From contig JAVGWX010000014.1 of assembly GCA_036924085.1 (NCBI GenBank), positions 33,795,936 to 33,859,935 of the forward strand: a stretch of 64,000 bases of DNA, written 5' to 3'. Positions within the stretch are counted from its first letter, which is position 1. Every line of letters starts with the position of its first letter. Shown here one piece after another: positions 10,483 through 21,705 of the stretch. Source of the stretch: Ariolimax columbianus. Its lineage: Eukaryota > Mollusca > Gastropoda > Stylommatophora > Arionidae. The notes under the pieces were generated by a model that made no database searches, was not told the DNA's origin, and worked only from the letters and a program-made list of their open reading frames with translations. Both the position numbers and the translations under genes were made by a program.

Positions 10483-11286
10483 TAACTTAACGTTTTTATA
10501 CTGGTTGAGAAAACTCTGCAGAGTCTGTATACAACCAGTTTCATTTACATTTCCTTGCTCTAAAAGCTATATATCTGTTCTTAAATGCATTATTTTCTCC
10601 TGCCTTCACTACTTCCTGTGGCAATGCATTCCAAGCATTCACCACTCACTGACTAAAACAATATTTAATAATATCTCATCTGGATCTTTCTTTAGTTAAT
10701 TTGTAGTTATGTCCTTTTGTTCTTGTTTGTGTTTGTATTTTGAAAAACATGTTATAGTCTAATTTATCCGTTCCTTTGATTATCTTATAAAGCTGTAATG
10801 GTCACCTCGAATTCTTTTCTTTTCTAGACACTGTAGGCCAGTTTTTCTTTTGTCTTTTCTTATATCTGTAATTCTGGAATCCCACTATCAGCTTTGTCGC
10901 TCTTTTTTGTATCCTTTCCAGCATGTTTATATCCCCTCTACTATAAGGACTCCACACCTGTACACAGTACTCCAATCTAGGTCTAACTAATGTTTCATAC
11001 AGTTTGACTATCACTTCCTTGCTCCTATGTTTAATATTTATCTTTATCATATCTAACATTGCATTTGCCTTTTTCACTGCTATTTGGACTTGCTCATTAA
11101 CTGTACCTGTATGATCTATTATAACCATAGATCCATTTCCTTTTCTTCATTCTAATATTGTTCTCTTCCATTCTGTAATTATGTTCCACATTTGATCTAC
11201 CCATGTGAATGACTCTACATTTATCTACATTAAACTATTTGCCAGCTCGCAGACCATTCTCAAATTTTATCTAAATATAATCGCAA
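10483..11286 (-). mobile_element. CR1-type LINE copy A, 3' part (split by mariner)
   Basis: On the minus strand the RT C-terminal region reads LGVIIDHTG, VKKANAMLDMIK, RPRLEYCVQVWSPY and MLERIQKRATKL, typical of CR1-group RT tails. The element ends at the left with CGTTAAGTTAAGT, the terminal repeat shared by the other CR1 copies here (24074 and 39211). The same element resumes at 12548 beyond the mariner. Confidence 0.82.
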
Positions 11287-11288
11287 TA

Positions 11289-12545
11289 CAAGGGGCTTGT
11301 CATTAGTCTTTACCTTGACTATGAAAGAGTAGGAGGAGAAAGTTGAAATTTGGCTCATTCAATTTGTACTGGACTTGAGTAGTATGAATTTCCATCCTCG
11401 ACGGGTTTACCCGATATGGTGCATGGCGTAACACCTTATTCATCGGACCTGCTACTCTAACGGTTTGACAGAACAATAGAGAAAACAAAGGCCAGAACTG
11501 TGATAAAATTCTTGATGTTGCAAGGAAAGACACCTACAGAAATACACAGGGAGATGGAACCACTGTTTGAGGAATTGTCTTTTGTATGCTTCTGTAAAAA
11601 ACTGGTGTAGGCAGTTTAAGTGTGGCCGTTCCCATGTTGCTGATCTTCCAAAATCAGGAAGACCATCCTCAGTGTAGAAAATCATTGACCAGGATAGGAA
11701 AATGACAATTGCAGAGATATCTATGTCAGCAAAACTGAATGAAAGTAAAGTTTTTAGAATTTTACACAACAGGCTGAACATGAGAAAAGTGTGTGCTCGT
11801 TGGGTCCCGCGTCTGCTGACATGTGAACAGAAACAAACGATGGTTGAATGCTAGTTGCTCAAACTATGTCGGTCGAAAAACATGTTGCCGACCATGATGA
11901 CAGTAGATGAGACATGGGTTCACCATTATGATCCAGAATCCAAAATTTTCAGCATGCAGTGAAAAACCCCGGGCTCACCAATACATGTCAAGCCAAGAGC
12001 ACAAAATCTGCAAGAAAAGTGATGATGACTGTTTTTTTGGGACGCCAAAGGTGTCCTCTTAAAAGATTATCTGCCTCATGACAACACGGTTAATGGGCAA
12101 TATTATGCAGATCTCCTTACCAAACTAAGAAAGACTGTGACCAGAAAACGTGGGATATCGCTCACACAAATTCTGCCTTTGCTTCAAGACAATACGCCCT
12201 CCCATAAAGCAAGGCTTGTGCTGCAAACAACCAACGATTTGAATATTGAAATTCTTCCACACCCACCATATTCTCTGGAGTTAGCTCCATCAGACTTTTT
12301 TCTTTTCCCAAAACAGCTGAAAGGAAATCATTTTGACAGTGACGTCATACTGGATTGTGATAACTAGTTTATTTCGAAAAATAGGTTACTTTATTCTGAA
12401 GGTCTTTTCAAGGTCACGCAGAGATGGCAGAAATGTATAAGTTCAGGTTGTGGCTACATTTAGAAGGAATAAGCACTGTGCCAAATTTCAACTTTCTCCC
12501 CCTACTCCTTCATGGTCAGGGTAAAGACTTATGACAAACCCCTTG
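11289..12545 (+). mobile_element. mariner (D,D34D) transposon inserted in CR1 copy A, inactive
   Basis: The element is bounded by TA dinucleotides (11287-11288 and 12546-12547) and by inverted repeats of about 66 bp beginning CAAGGGGYTTGTCAT, with roughly 90% identity. A plus-strand transposase is readable in pieces: N-terminal HTH region (KFLMLQGKTPTEIHREM), MMTVDETWVHHYDPESK with the first catalytic Asp, LLQDNTPSHKA with the second, and ELAPSDFFLFPKQLKG with the third, exactly 34 residues later. Frameshifts and stops (for example near 11600, 11675 and 11960-12030) inactivate it. It moved by cut-and-paste through a DNA intermediate. Confidence 0.92.
12137..12366 (+). pseudogene. mariner transposase, C-terminal catalytic fragment
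   Basis: This 76-codon open stretch is the longest intact piece of the transposase. It holds QDNTPSHK and LPHPPYSLELAPSDFF, the second and third acidic residues of the DDE/D triad in D34D spacing. The usual P-D-L before APSD reads L-E-L, a non-catalytic change. It ends in a stop after SDVILDCDN. Confidence 0.88.
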
Positions 12546-12547
12546 TA

Positions 12548-12625
12548 TATTTACTTCTGCTTTAAATGAGACACTACTGCATCGTTTTGTGTCATCAGTG
12601 AATTTTGCAATACTTGGTATCAATA
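12548..12625 (-). mobile_element. CR1 copy A, continuation beyond the mariner
   Basis: CTTCTGCTTTAAATGAGACA and CTACTGCATCGTTTTGTGTC match CR1 copy B at about 26745-26790 (the RT FADDTKLCSSVSSK region on the minus strand). Joining 11286 to 12548 through one TA restores a continuous CR1 sequence. Homology fades after about 12625. Confidence 0.8.
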
Positions 12626-13330
12626 TTTGCCAATTTTTTATTGTGAACATTCAATTTCTCTGATATTTTGGTATACAATAAATATTCAATGAATTTTTGT
12701 AATTATTAGTCTCCGCTCTGTTAATGTTGTTTTTGGGGGGTAAATATCTGTGTATTTATTTGTATGATCTATGGGGGTAGATTTTTCGACAATAGGGAGG
12801 TAACTCTACAAAAACATCTGGCAGAGAAGGTCCGCCAATAAATGCTGCAAGCACTGGGCCCACCGACGCATAGAAATGTCCTGATCTCCATCGAGACCTC
12901 GTCCAAGGAACACATCCTGGTTAAACAAGGGCCTCCAGCTTGACCGAGATGTGCACCAGAGCAATCAAGATGCGACGAATGCATTCAAGGAAAGTACCCA
13001 TTGCCATATGTAGATAACTCTGCGAGTGAGCAGAGAAGAGCACTCACTTGCCCTAACAGGCAGAATGTAATGTCAAAGACGGAGATCATAAATCTGCCAT
13101 GTCAATGTGGAAGGCAAGGCGAAACCACCACATTTTGTTCCCAAAAAAATCATGGCAGCCAGAATTAAAGGAACTCGAAGATTTGAAGTCGAGACCCCGC
13201 ATGCCAGGTAGATCAAGTAATCGTAGGGATGAGACCAAGGCCAGGTCAAGTAAAAGTAATAGTGATGAAGGCCTTAGGCACGACGTTAATACATGTACAG
13301 TGGAAAACCCTGACTCAGGTATACACAAGA
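12626..13330. other. No gene recognised
   Basis: About 700 bp without a credible ORF or repeat match. The right half may be the 5' region of the LINE relic that follows. Confidence 0.4.
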
Positions 13331-14125
13331 AATTGATAAAAGAACACATAGAGCGTGTTCCAAAGGACACTTCACATGCTTCAGAGGCAATTGGAAAGGG
13401 CTAAAGTGAACATATTGGAAGTTTCGGAACACATGTGAGCTGGTTAAGGCCACTTCAATGTCCAGACAGGAAATGTTTTGTATTCTCATGGAGAGAAAAA
13501 GCGGAATTGGTATCCTCATATCGCAATGGAAGTCTTCATCATTGCTCGGTTACAACTCCATCAGCAAATCTGCCCTTGTGATCAGGTTGAAGAGGAACAG
13601 AAGAAGCATTTCGATAATTTAGATTTGAGCAGCAGCAGCAGAGGAGGAAAAAATAGATAGGTTCTATAATGATTTACAGGAGACCATCCAAAACGTTGAG
13701 AAAACTAAGAGACAACGTGATAATCATTGAGGAGTTCAATGCAAAAATATGAAAAGAAGAAGAAGGAGTACAGGGATTCTTTGGGTTGGGGCACAGAAAC
13801 GAAAGAGGAGATAAATTAATGGAATTTTATGTAGAGAGAAACCTTTCCATGGCAAACACACACTATAAACAACTGAAGCGATGCACTAACTATTGAACAA
13901 TTGCTCTTATTAGTAATCCTAGCATAATCTTCCCCCGCATCATGAAGAGGTTAGAAAACAAAATCAGTGAGGAAGTACATATGGCTCAAGCAGGATTTCG
14001 TCACGGCAGAGGCACGAAGGATCACATTCAATAACATGCTAAATATTATTGATAAATGCGGAGAGGACATGTTGATATGCACACCTGCTTCTAGACTATA
14101 CCAAGTTAAAGTGTGAATGCAAAAT
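13331..14125 (+). mobile_element. Degenerate LINE relic: endonuclease then RT start
   Basis: Plus-strand translation in shifting frames gives AKVNILEVSEHM, GHFNVQTGNVLYSHGEKKRN, ETIQNVEKTKRQRDNVIIEE, GLGHRNERGDKLMEFYVERN and SMANTHYKQLKR. These match an EEP-type LINE endonuclease. An RT fingers remnant follows, with NKISEEVHMAQAGFRHGRGT and NMLNIIDKCGED. There are many stops and frameshifts. The clade is not resolved. Confidence 0.65.
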
Positions 14126-14149
14126 AGTCCCGAACACAATAATACATTT

Positions 14150-14325
14150 GGGGTTTGTTTACAATTACATCTACTTTAACAGTCTGGGGGACAAGGTCCA
14201 CCTTTATCAGCACGCTCGGAATGTGAGGAAAGCTACAGCAACCCGCCACCTTACATCCTTTTCAGGGAACACAAAAGAGTAAAGGTGGGCATCGAACAAC
14301 AACATAACCAGTGCCGTGATGTGAT
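14150..14325 (+). mobile_element. SINE R2 copy
   Basis: Shares CATCAGCATGCTCGGGATGTGAGG-type sequence (here TTTATCAGCACGCTCGGAAT), GAGGAAAGCTACAGCAACCC, CTTTTCAGGGAACAC and a CAACAACA tail with copies at 27190-27535 and 45536-46135. About 175 bp are recognisable. Confidence 0.7.
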
Positions 14326-14329
14326 CTCT

Positions 14330-15188
14330 CAAAGTGGACTAGGTTCGAGGACACCTTTCATTATTGGGTTAAAGAGGAATACTCTCCATATAATGCACAA
14401 TATCTAGCTTACCAATGACACGTTTACCAGTCACAGTTCACGCAGTTTAGTTCACTTCAACCGATGCACAATATTTAGAAATTGAATAAACTGACTTATA
14501 TTCTATATATATTTTCAAATAACTATTCTGGTTTTCCCGAAAGTTTTAAATTTAGTTATTGCAGATAAGCGTGGATGAGTCTTTTCATGGCGCAATATCC
14601 AAATCCGAGTCCCCTTCCATATTTCACCCTTCGAAACAATGTCAAACTATATTGACAATTGAACACTTTAACACTTCACAACATCTCTTCCATTAACGGG
14701 AACAATTACAAAAGCTTAATAACCACAACACTATCACTCAAATGAAGCAGACGAAAATCGTATTTTACTTACGACAGAATGCCAAGCGACTAGCATATTT
14801 CTTATTCTACAGAAGGACTAGTTTAGCTTCGGCTATCATCCTACCCGGAAAGAAACGATAACACTCGAGCACTTCCGATTCAAGAGTGCCATCATTTGAG
14901 GGCGCAAAAATAAATATCGTCGAGTATTGTGACTCAAATTGTGACTCGGATATTGAGGAATACTAATGCCGTTTATTCAATATTTTTATTTTATGTCTCG
15001 TGGAAATTTAAGTCAAAATAGTTTATCTAAAATGTTTAGAGACTAGTCTAGTCCTACAAGTCCATTGATAGCACACTACTTAACATAACCTTATGATCGA
15101 CAGATTGTAGTATTCCATAGACACATTGTACAGTGGAAATGAAATGTATGATCACATTGTGCTAGAGTTCCTGTATTGTATAATTAAT
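14330..15188. other. Unique-looking sequence; possible minus-strand first exon ending at 14773
   Basis: There is no ORF of note. On the minus strand a strong donor GTAAGT (14772-14767) follows TTGGCATTCTGTC. About 100 bp upstream lies CGGAAGTG, an ETS-type core common in TATA-less promoters. No downstream exon was found, so this stays a weak hint of a 5' non-coding exon. Confidence 0.25.
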
Positions 15189-15239
15189 CTAAATCAGTGA
15201 ATGTGCGATGTGCTTTGGTGCAGTGACATATACGATCAC

Positions 15240-15705
15240 AAAATCACTGGAGGAAATGAGAGTGACCGAAGCTTCTCTTGAGAGATGATTAGTTGGAATC
15301 ACTCTCCGCAACCTTCTTGTTCGTATTACTCTTCTTCGACCAACTGATGCTATGCTTCTAGCTCGGCGAGGATCACGAGTATCATCTACAGCTTTTCGAG
15401 CATGGTCGCTACCTTGGGTCACACTGTCTCTCTTTGGTCTGCATAAGTGGCAGACCTGCAGGATGTGTTCTGGTGTTTGCTTGGGTGCTTCGAAATCGCA
15501 CGTGATGGTGTCTCTAAGACCTGTTTTGTGGAGGTGTGACTTGAGTCTGCAGTGCCCTGTTCTGAGCCTGAAGATCTTTGCCTACCCGTCTCTGACAAGT
15601 TCGTCAATGCTGTCATATAATTTGTCTGGCTTGTATTATTTGTGCTGGTGTCTCCATTCCGTTTTCATGGATGGTTTGATGAGTATCTTTACTTCTTTAT
15701 AGCTC
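15240..15705 (-). mobile_element. I-type LINE C-terminal fragment
   Basis: Minus-strand translation gives FRLRTGHCRLKSHLHKTGL then APKQTPEHILQVCHLC, the same post-RNase H Cys/His tail seen in the intact LINE copies. It continues in a broken frame (about 15400-15290, GSTMLEKL). It is an old fragment with no RT or RNase H body. Confidence 0.7.
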
Positions 15706-16134
15706 TGTGAATGGTGAGTCTATGTGCCGCCACATTCGGCTTTTGTGAGCTCATCTCCGCCACCAATGCGTGCAAAATCTCCACAATTCTGACATACTAT
15801 TGTCCTTCGTCAATAATGCGATAATCTATGCAGATAGGCAAAACATAGATGGGCAGGTCACATGATACAACGAAACGATGATCGATGGAACTCGGCGACA
15901 GCAATCTGGTACTCTTGAGGCAAAAAGAGAATGCGTGGAAGACCTCTAGTGGATTGGTCAGATTCCCTTGCTGTCTGCAACAACATCCGAGACGCCTCTG
16001 GTAGAAGGTTTACCACCCACTGCACTTCTCTGGCCCAAGGCAGGGTCCGTTGGAGATGAAGTTGGTACCCGCAGCAACAAAAAGGGTCATCAGGATTCAG
16101 ACTAAAGCTAAATATGGGTGAATCGGAACGCGAC
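15706..16134 (+). other. Uncertain LINE tail remnant
   Basis: A plus frame reads RGRPLVDWSDSLAVCNNIRD then TSLAQGRVRWR at about 15930-16055. This resembles the GRP-x-x-x-W-x-D ... R-x-R-W tail of LINE ORF2 proteins. No catalytic domain lies nearby, and the call rests on this short pattern alone. Confidence 0.3.
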
Positions 16135-16424
16135 ATTAATGTGGGTCTATTTTACAGACATTTCCACCACGTAAACTTCAGTTCAGTGAAATGGCTCATC
16201 CCGCTTGCCATTTAATATGTTTTTTGGAAGCCGCTCTTCTGACATGCGGACAACATTGCCAGTCCATCTAAGTTGCGATTTGAACAGAGTTGTGGGGAGG
16301 CTAGTCATACCATCCCGCAAAAGAACTTCTATATTTGTGATCTTATTTTGCCATTTAATGTTCAGCAGTTTCCTTAAACAGCCCAGATGAAGGTGGTCAA
16401 GCTTCTTCGCATGTCGACTGTACA

Positions 16425-16968
16425 CAGTTCAGGTTTCACAGGCGTACAGAAGAGTTGGTAAGACGACTGTACACAGTTCAGGTTTCACAGGTGTACAGAA
16501 GAGTTGGTAAGACGACTGTACACAGTTCAGGTGTACAGAAGAGTTGGTAAGACGACTGTACACAGTTCAGGTATACAGAAGAGTTGGTAAGACGACTGTA
16601 CACAGTTCAGGTGTACAGACGAGTTGGTAAGACGACTGTACACAGTTCAGGTGTACAGAAGAGTTGGTAAGACGACTGTACACAGTTCAAGTGTACAGAA
16701 GAGTTGGTAAGACGACTGTACACAGTTCAGGTGTACAGAAGAGTTGGTAAGACGACTGTACACAGTTCAGGTGTACAGAAGAGTTGGTAAGACGACTGTA
16801 CACAGTTCATGTGTACAGAAGAGTTGGTAAGACGACTGTACACAGTTCATGTGTACAGAAGAGTTGGTAAGACGACTGTACACAGTGCAGGTGTACAGAA
16901 AAGTTGGTAAGACGACTGTACACAGTTCAGGTGTACAGAAAAGTTGGTAAAACGACTGCCGCATAAAC
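16425..16968. repeat. 40-bp minisatellite inside the LINE RT, about 13 units
   Basis: The unit GTTGGTAAGACGACTGTACA plus CAGTTCAGGTGTACAGAAGA is the reverse complement of the RT codons for VVLPTFLYT...TVYSR. The first two units at the left still contain GTTTCACAGG (49-bp form), matching the ancestral CET codons; the others lost those 9 bp. Since 40 is not a multiple of three, this array breaks the ORF. Confidence 0.93.
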
Positions 16969-19900
16969 CTTCAATTTGGTCGTAATCTTCATTCCTCTTC
17001 GGTCCCAAAATGAGGATCTTAGTTTTCCAAATACTTCGTATGCTTTTGCAATTCTCGCTTTCACTTCATCGTCAGTATGGACTGCTCTGGAGAATGTGCT
17101 GCCACCATGAATATGGACTGCTCTGGAGAATAAGCTGCCACCATGAATATGGACTGCTCTGGAGAATGGGCTGCCACCATGAATATGGACTGCTCTGGAG
17201 AATGTGCTGCTACCATGAATATGGACTGCTCTGGAGAATGTGCTGCCACCATGAATATGGACTCCTCTGGAGAATGGGCTGCTACCATGAATATGGACTC
17301 CTCTGGAGAATGGGCTGCTACCATGAATATGGACTGCTCTGGAGAATGGGCTGCTACCATGAATATGGACTGCTCTGGAGAATGGGCTGCTACCATGAAT
17401 ATGGACTGCTCTGGAGAATGGGCTGCTACCATGAATATGGACTGCTCTGGAGAATGTGCTGCTACCATGAATATGGACTGCTCTGGAGAATGGGCTGCCA
17501 CCATGAATATGGACTGCTCTGGAGAATGTGCTGCTACCATGAATATGGACTGCTCTGGAGAATGTGCTGCCACCATGAATATGGACTGCTCTGGAGAATG
17601 TGCTGCCACCATGAATATGGACTGCTCTGGAGAATGTGCTGCCACCATGAATATGGACTGCTCTGGAGAATGGGCTGCCACCATGAATATGGACTGCTCT
17701 GGAGAATGGGCTGCTACCATGAATATGGACTGCTCTGGAAAATGGGCTGCTACCATGAATATGGACTGCTCTGGAGAATGGGCTGCTACCATGAATATGG
17801 ACTGCTCTGGAGAATGGGCTGCTACCATGAATATGGACTGCTCTGGAGAATGGGCTGCTACCATGAATATGGACTGCTCTGGAGAATTGGCTGCTACCAT
17901 GAATATGGACTGCTCTGGAGAATGGGCTGCTACCATGAATATGGACTGCTCTGGAGAATGTGCTGCCACCATGAATATGGACTAATCTGGAGAATGGGCT
18001 GCTACCATGAATATGGACTGCTCTGGAGAATGTGCTGCTACCATGAATATTGGCTGCTCTGGAGAATGTGCTGCCACCATGAATATGGACTGCTCTGGAG
18101 AATGGGCTGCTACCATGAATATGGACTGCTCTGGAGAATGGGCTGCCACCATGAATATGGACTGCTCTGGAGAATGGGCTGCTACCATGAATATGGACTG
18201 CTCTGGAGAATGGGCTGCTACCATGAATATGGACTGCTCTTGAGAATGTGCTGCTACAATGAATATGGACTGCTCTGGAGAATGTGCTGCCACCATGAAT
18301 ATAGACTGCTCTGGAGAATGGGCTGCTACCATGAATATGGACTGCTCTGGAGAATGGGCTGCTACCATGAATATGGACTGCTCTGAAGAATGGGCTGCTA
18401 CCATGAATATGGACTGCTCTGGAGAATGGGCTGCTACCATGAATATGGACTGCTCTGGAGAATGGGCTGCTACCATGAATATGGACTGCTCTGGAAAATG
18501 TGCTGCCACCATGAATATGGACTGCTCTGGAGAATGGGCTGCTACCATGAATATGGACTGCTCTGGAGAATGGGCTGCCACCATAAATATGTACTGCTCT
18601 GGAGAATGGGCTGCTACCATGAATATGGACTGCTCTGGAGAATGGGCTGCTACCATGAATATGGACTGCTCTGGAGAATGGGCTGCCACCATGAATATGG
18701 ACTGCTCTGGAGAATGTGCTGCCACCATGAATATGGACTGCTCTGGAGAATGGGCTGCCACCATGAATATGGACTGCTCTGGAGAATGGGCTGCTACCAT
18801 GAATATGGACTGCTCTGGAGAATGGGCTGCTACCATGAATATGCACTGCTCTGGAGAATAGGCTGCTATCATGAATATGGACTGCTCTGGAGAATGGCCT
18901 GCTACCATGAATATGGACTGCTCTGGAGAATGGGCTGCTACCATGAATATGGACTGCTCTGGAGAATGGGCTGCTACCATGAATATGGACTGCTCTGGAG
19001 AATGGGCTGCTACCATGAATATGGACTGCTCTGGAGAATGGGCTGCTACCATGAATATGGACTGCTCTGGAGAATGGGCTGCTACCATGAATATGGACTG
19101 CTCTAGAGAATTGGCTGCTACCATGAATGTGGACTGCTCTGGAGAATGGGCTGCTACCATGAATATGGACTGCTCTGGAGAATGGGCTGCTACCATGAAT
19201 ATGGACTGCTCTGGAGAATGGGCTGCTACCATGAATATGGACTGCTCTGGAGAATGGGCTGCTACCATGAATATGGACTGCTCTGGAGAATGGGCTGCCA
19301 CCATGAATATGGACTGCTCTGGAGAATGTGCTGCCACCATGAATATGGACTGCTCTGGAGAATGGGCTGCCACCATGAATATGGACTGCTCTGGAGAATG
19401 GGCTGCTACCATGAATATGGACTGCTCTGGAAAATGGGCTGCTACCATGAATATGGACTGCTCTGGAGAATGGGCTGCTACCATGAATATGGACTGCTCT
19501 GGAGAATGGGCTGCTACCATGAATATGGACTGCTCTGGAGAATGGGCTGCTACCATGAATATGGACTGCTCTGGAGAATTGGCTGCTACCATGAATATGG
19601 ACTGCTCTGGAGAATGGGCTGCTACCATGAATATGGACTGCTCTGGAGAATGTGCTGCCACCATGAATATGGACTAATCTGGAGAATGGGCTGCTACCAT
19701 GAATATGGACTGCTCTGGAGATTGGGCTGCTACCATGAATATGGACTGCTCTGGAGAATGTGCTGCCACCATGAATATTGGCTGCTCTGGAGAATGGGCT
19801 GCCACCATGAATATGGACTGCTCTGGAGAATGGGCTGCTACCATGAATATGGACTGCTCTGGAGAATGGGCTGCCACCATGAATATGGACTGCTCTGGAG

Positions 19901-21705
19901 AATGGGCTGCTACCATGAATATGGACTGCTCTGGAGAATGGGCTGCTACCATGAATATGGACTGCTCTGGAGAATGTGCTGCTACAATGAATATGGACTG
20001 CTCTGGAGAATGTGCTGCCACCATGAATATGGACTGCTCTGGAGAATGGGCTGCTACCATGAATATGGACTGCTCTGGAGAATGGGCTGCTACCATGAAT
20101 ATGGACTGCTCTGGAGAATGGGCTGCTACCATGAATATGGACTGCTCTGGAGAATGGGCTGCTACCATGAGTATGGACTGCTCTGGAGAATGGGCTGCTA
20201 CCATGAATATGGACTGCTCTGGAGAATGTGCTGCCACCATGAATATGGACTGCTCTGGAGAATGGGCTGCTACCATGAATATGGACTGCTCTGGAGAATG
20301 GGCTGCCACCATGAATATGGACTGCTCTGGAGAATGGGCTGCTACCATGAATATGGACTGCTCTGAAGAATGGGCTGCTACCATGAATATGGACTGCTCT
20401 GGAGAATGGGCTGCCACCATGAATATGGACTGCTCTGGAGAATGTGCTGCCACCATGAATATGGACTGCTCTGGAGAATGGGCTGCCACCATGAATATGG
20501 ACTGCTCTGGAGAATGGGCTGCCACCATGAATATGGACTGCTCTGGAGAATGGGCTGCTACCATGAATGTGGACTGCTCTGGAGAATGGGCTGCTACCAT
20601 GAATATGGACTGCTCTGGAGAATGGCCTGCTACCATGAATATGGACTGCTCTGGAGAATGGGCTGCTACCATGAATATGGACTGCTCTGGAGAATGGGCT
20701 GCTACCATGAATATGGACTGCTCTGGATAATGGGCTGCTACCATGAATATGGACTGCTCTGGAGAATGGGCTGCTACCATGAATATGGACTGCTCTGGAG
20801 AATGGGCTGCTACCATGAATATGGACTGCTCTGGAGAATGTGCTGCCACCATGAATATGGACTGCTCTGGAGAATGGGCTGCTACCATGAATATGGACTG
20901 CTCTGGAGAATGGGCTGCCACCATGAATATGGACTGCTCTGGAGAATGGGCTGCTACCATGAATATGGACTGCTCTGGAGAATGGGCTGCTACCATGAAT
21001 ATGGACTGCTCTGGAGAATGGGCTGCCACCATGAATATGGACTGCTCTGGAGAATGTGCTGCCACCATGAATATGGACTGCTCTGGAGAATGGGCTGCCA
21101 CCATGAATATGGACTGCTCTGGAGAATGGGCTGCCACCATGAATATGGACTGCTCTGGAGAATGGGCTGCTACCATGAATGTGGACTGCTCTGGAGAATG
21201 GGCTGCTACCATGAATATGGACTGCTCTGGAGAATGGCCTGCTACCATGAATATGGACTGCTCTGGAGAATGGGCTGCTACCATGAATATGGACTGCTCT
21301 GGAGAATGGGCTGCTACCATGAATATGGACTGCTCTGGAGAATGGGCTGCTACCATGAATATGGACTGCTCTGGAGAATGGGCTGCTACCATGAATATGG
21401 ACTGCTCTGGAGAATGGGCTGCCACCATGAATATGGACTGCTCTGGAGAATGTGCTGCCACCATGAATATGGACTGCTCTGGAGAATGTGCTGCCACCAT
21501 GAATATGGACTGCTCTGGAGAATGTGCTGCCACCATGAATATGGACTGCTCTGGAGAATGTGCTGCCACCATGAATATGGACTCCTCTGGAGAATGTGCT
21601 GCCAACATGAATATGGACTCCTCTGGAGAATGTGCTGCTACCATGAATATGGACTTCTCTGTAGAATGTGCTGCCTAGATATACAAAGCGTTCCGCCGAC
21701 TTCAA
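16927..21705 (-). pseudogene. RT fragment carrying an in-frame 36-bp expansion (1,592-codon open stretch)
   Basis: The frame opens with RT sequence (KSAERFVYLGSTF), runs through about 128 copies of a 12-residue unit of the type GSTFSRAVHIHG, and returns to RT sequence (AVHTDDEVKARIAKAYEVFG ... AVVLPTFLYT). The repeat unit equals the RT's own YLGSTFSRAVHIDD stretch, so the array arose from these codons. Because 36 is divisible by three and the unit has no stop in this frame, the reading frame survived. No start or upstream domain is intact, so I regard it as a pseudogene and not an expressed giant protein. Confidence 0.8.
17065..21675. repeat. 36-bp minisatellite, about 128 units, with higher-order structure
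   Basis: The unit is ATGAATATGGACTGCTCTGG plus AGAATGGGCTGCTACC, with GGG/TGT and TACC/CACC variants. Rare variants recur at fixed distances: ACTAATCTGG at 17981 and 19673, GGAAAATGGG at 17737 and 19429, and GGAGAATTGG at 17881 and 19573, all 1,692 bp apart (47 units). GAATGT at 20565 and 21177 and AATGGCCT at 20621 and 21233 are 612 bp apart (17 units). No unit-length changes are apparent. Open frames on both strands (for example repeating MNMDCSGEWAAT) are by-products. Confidence 0.95.
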
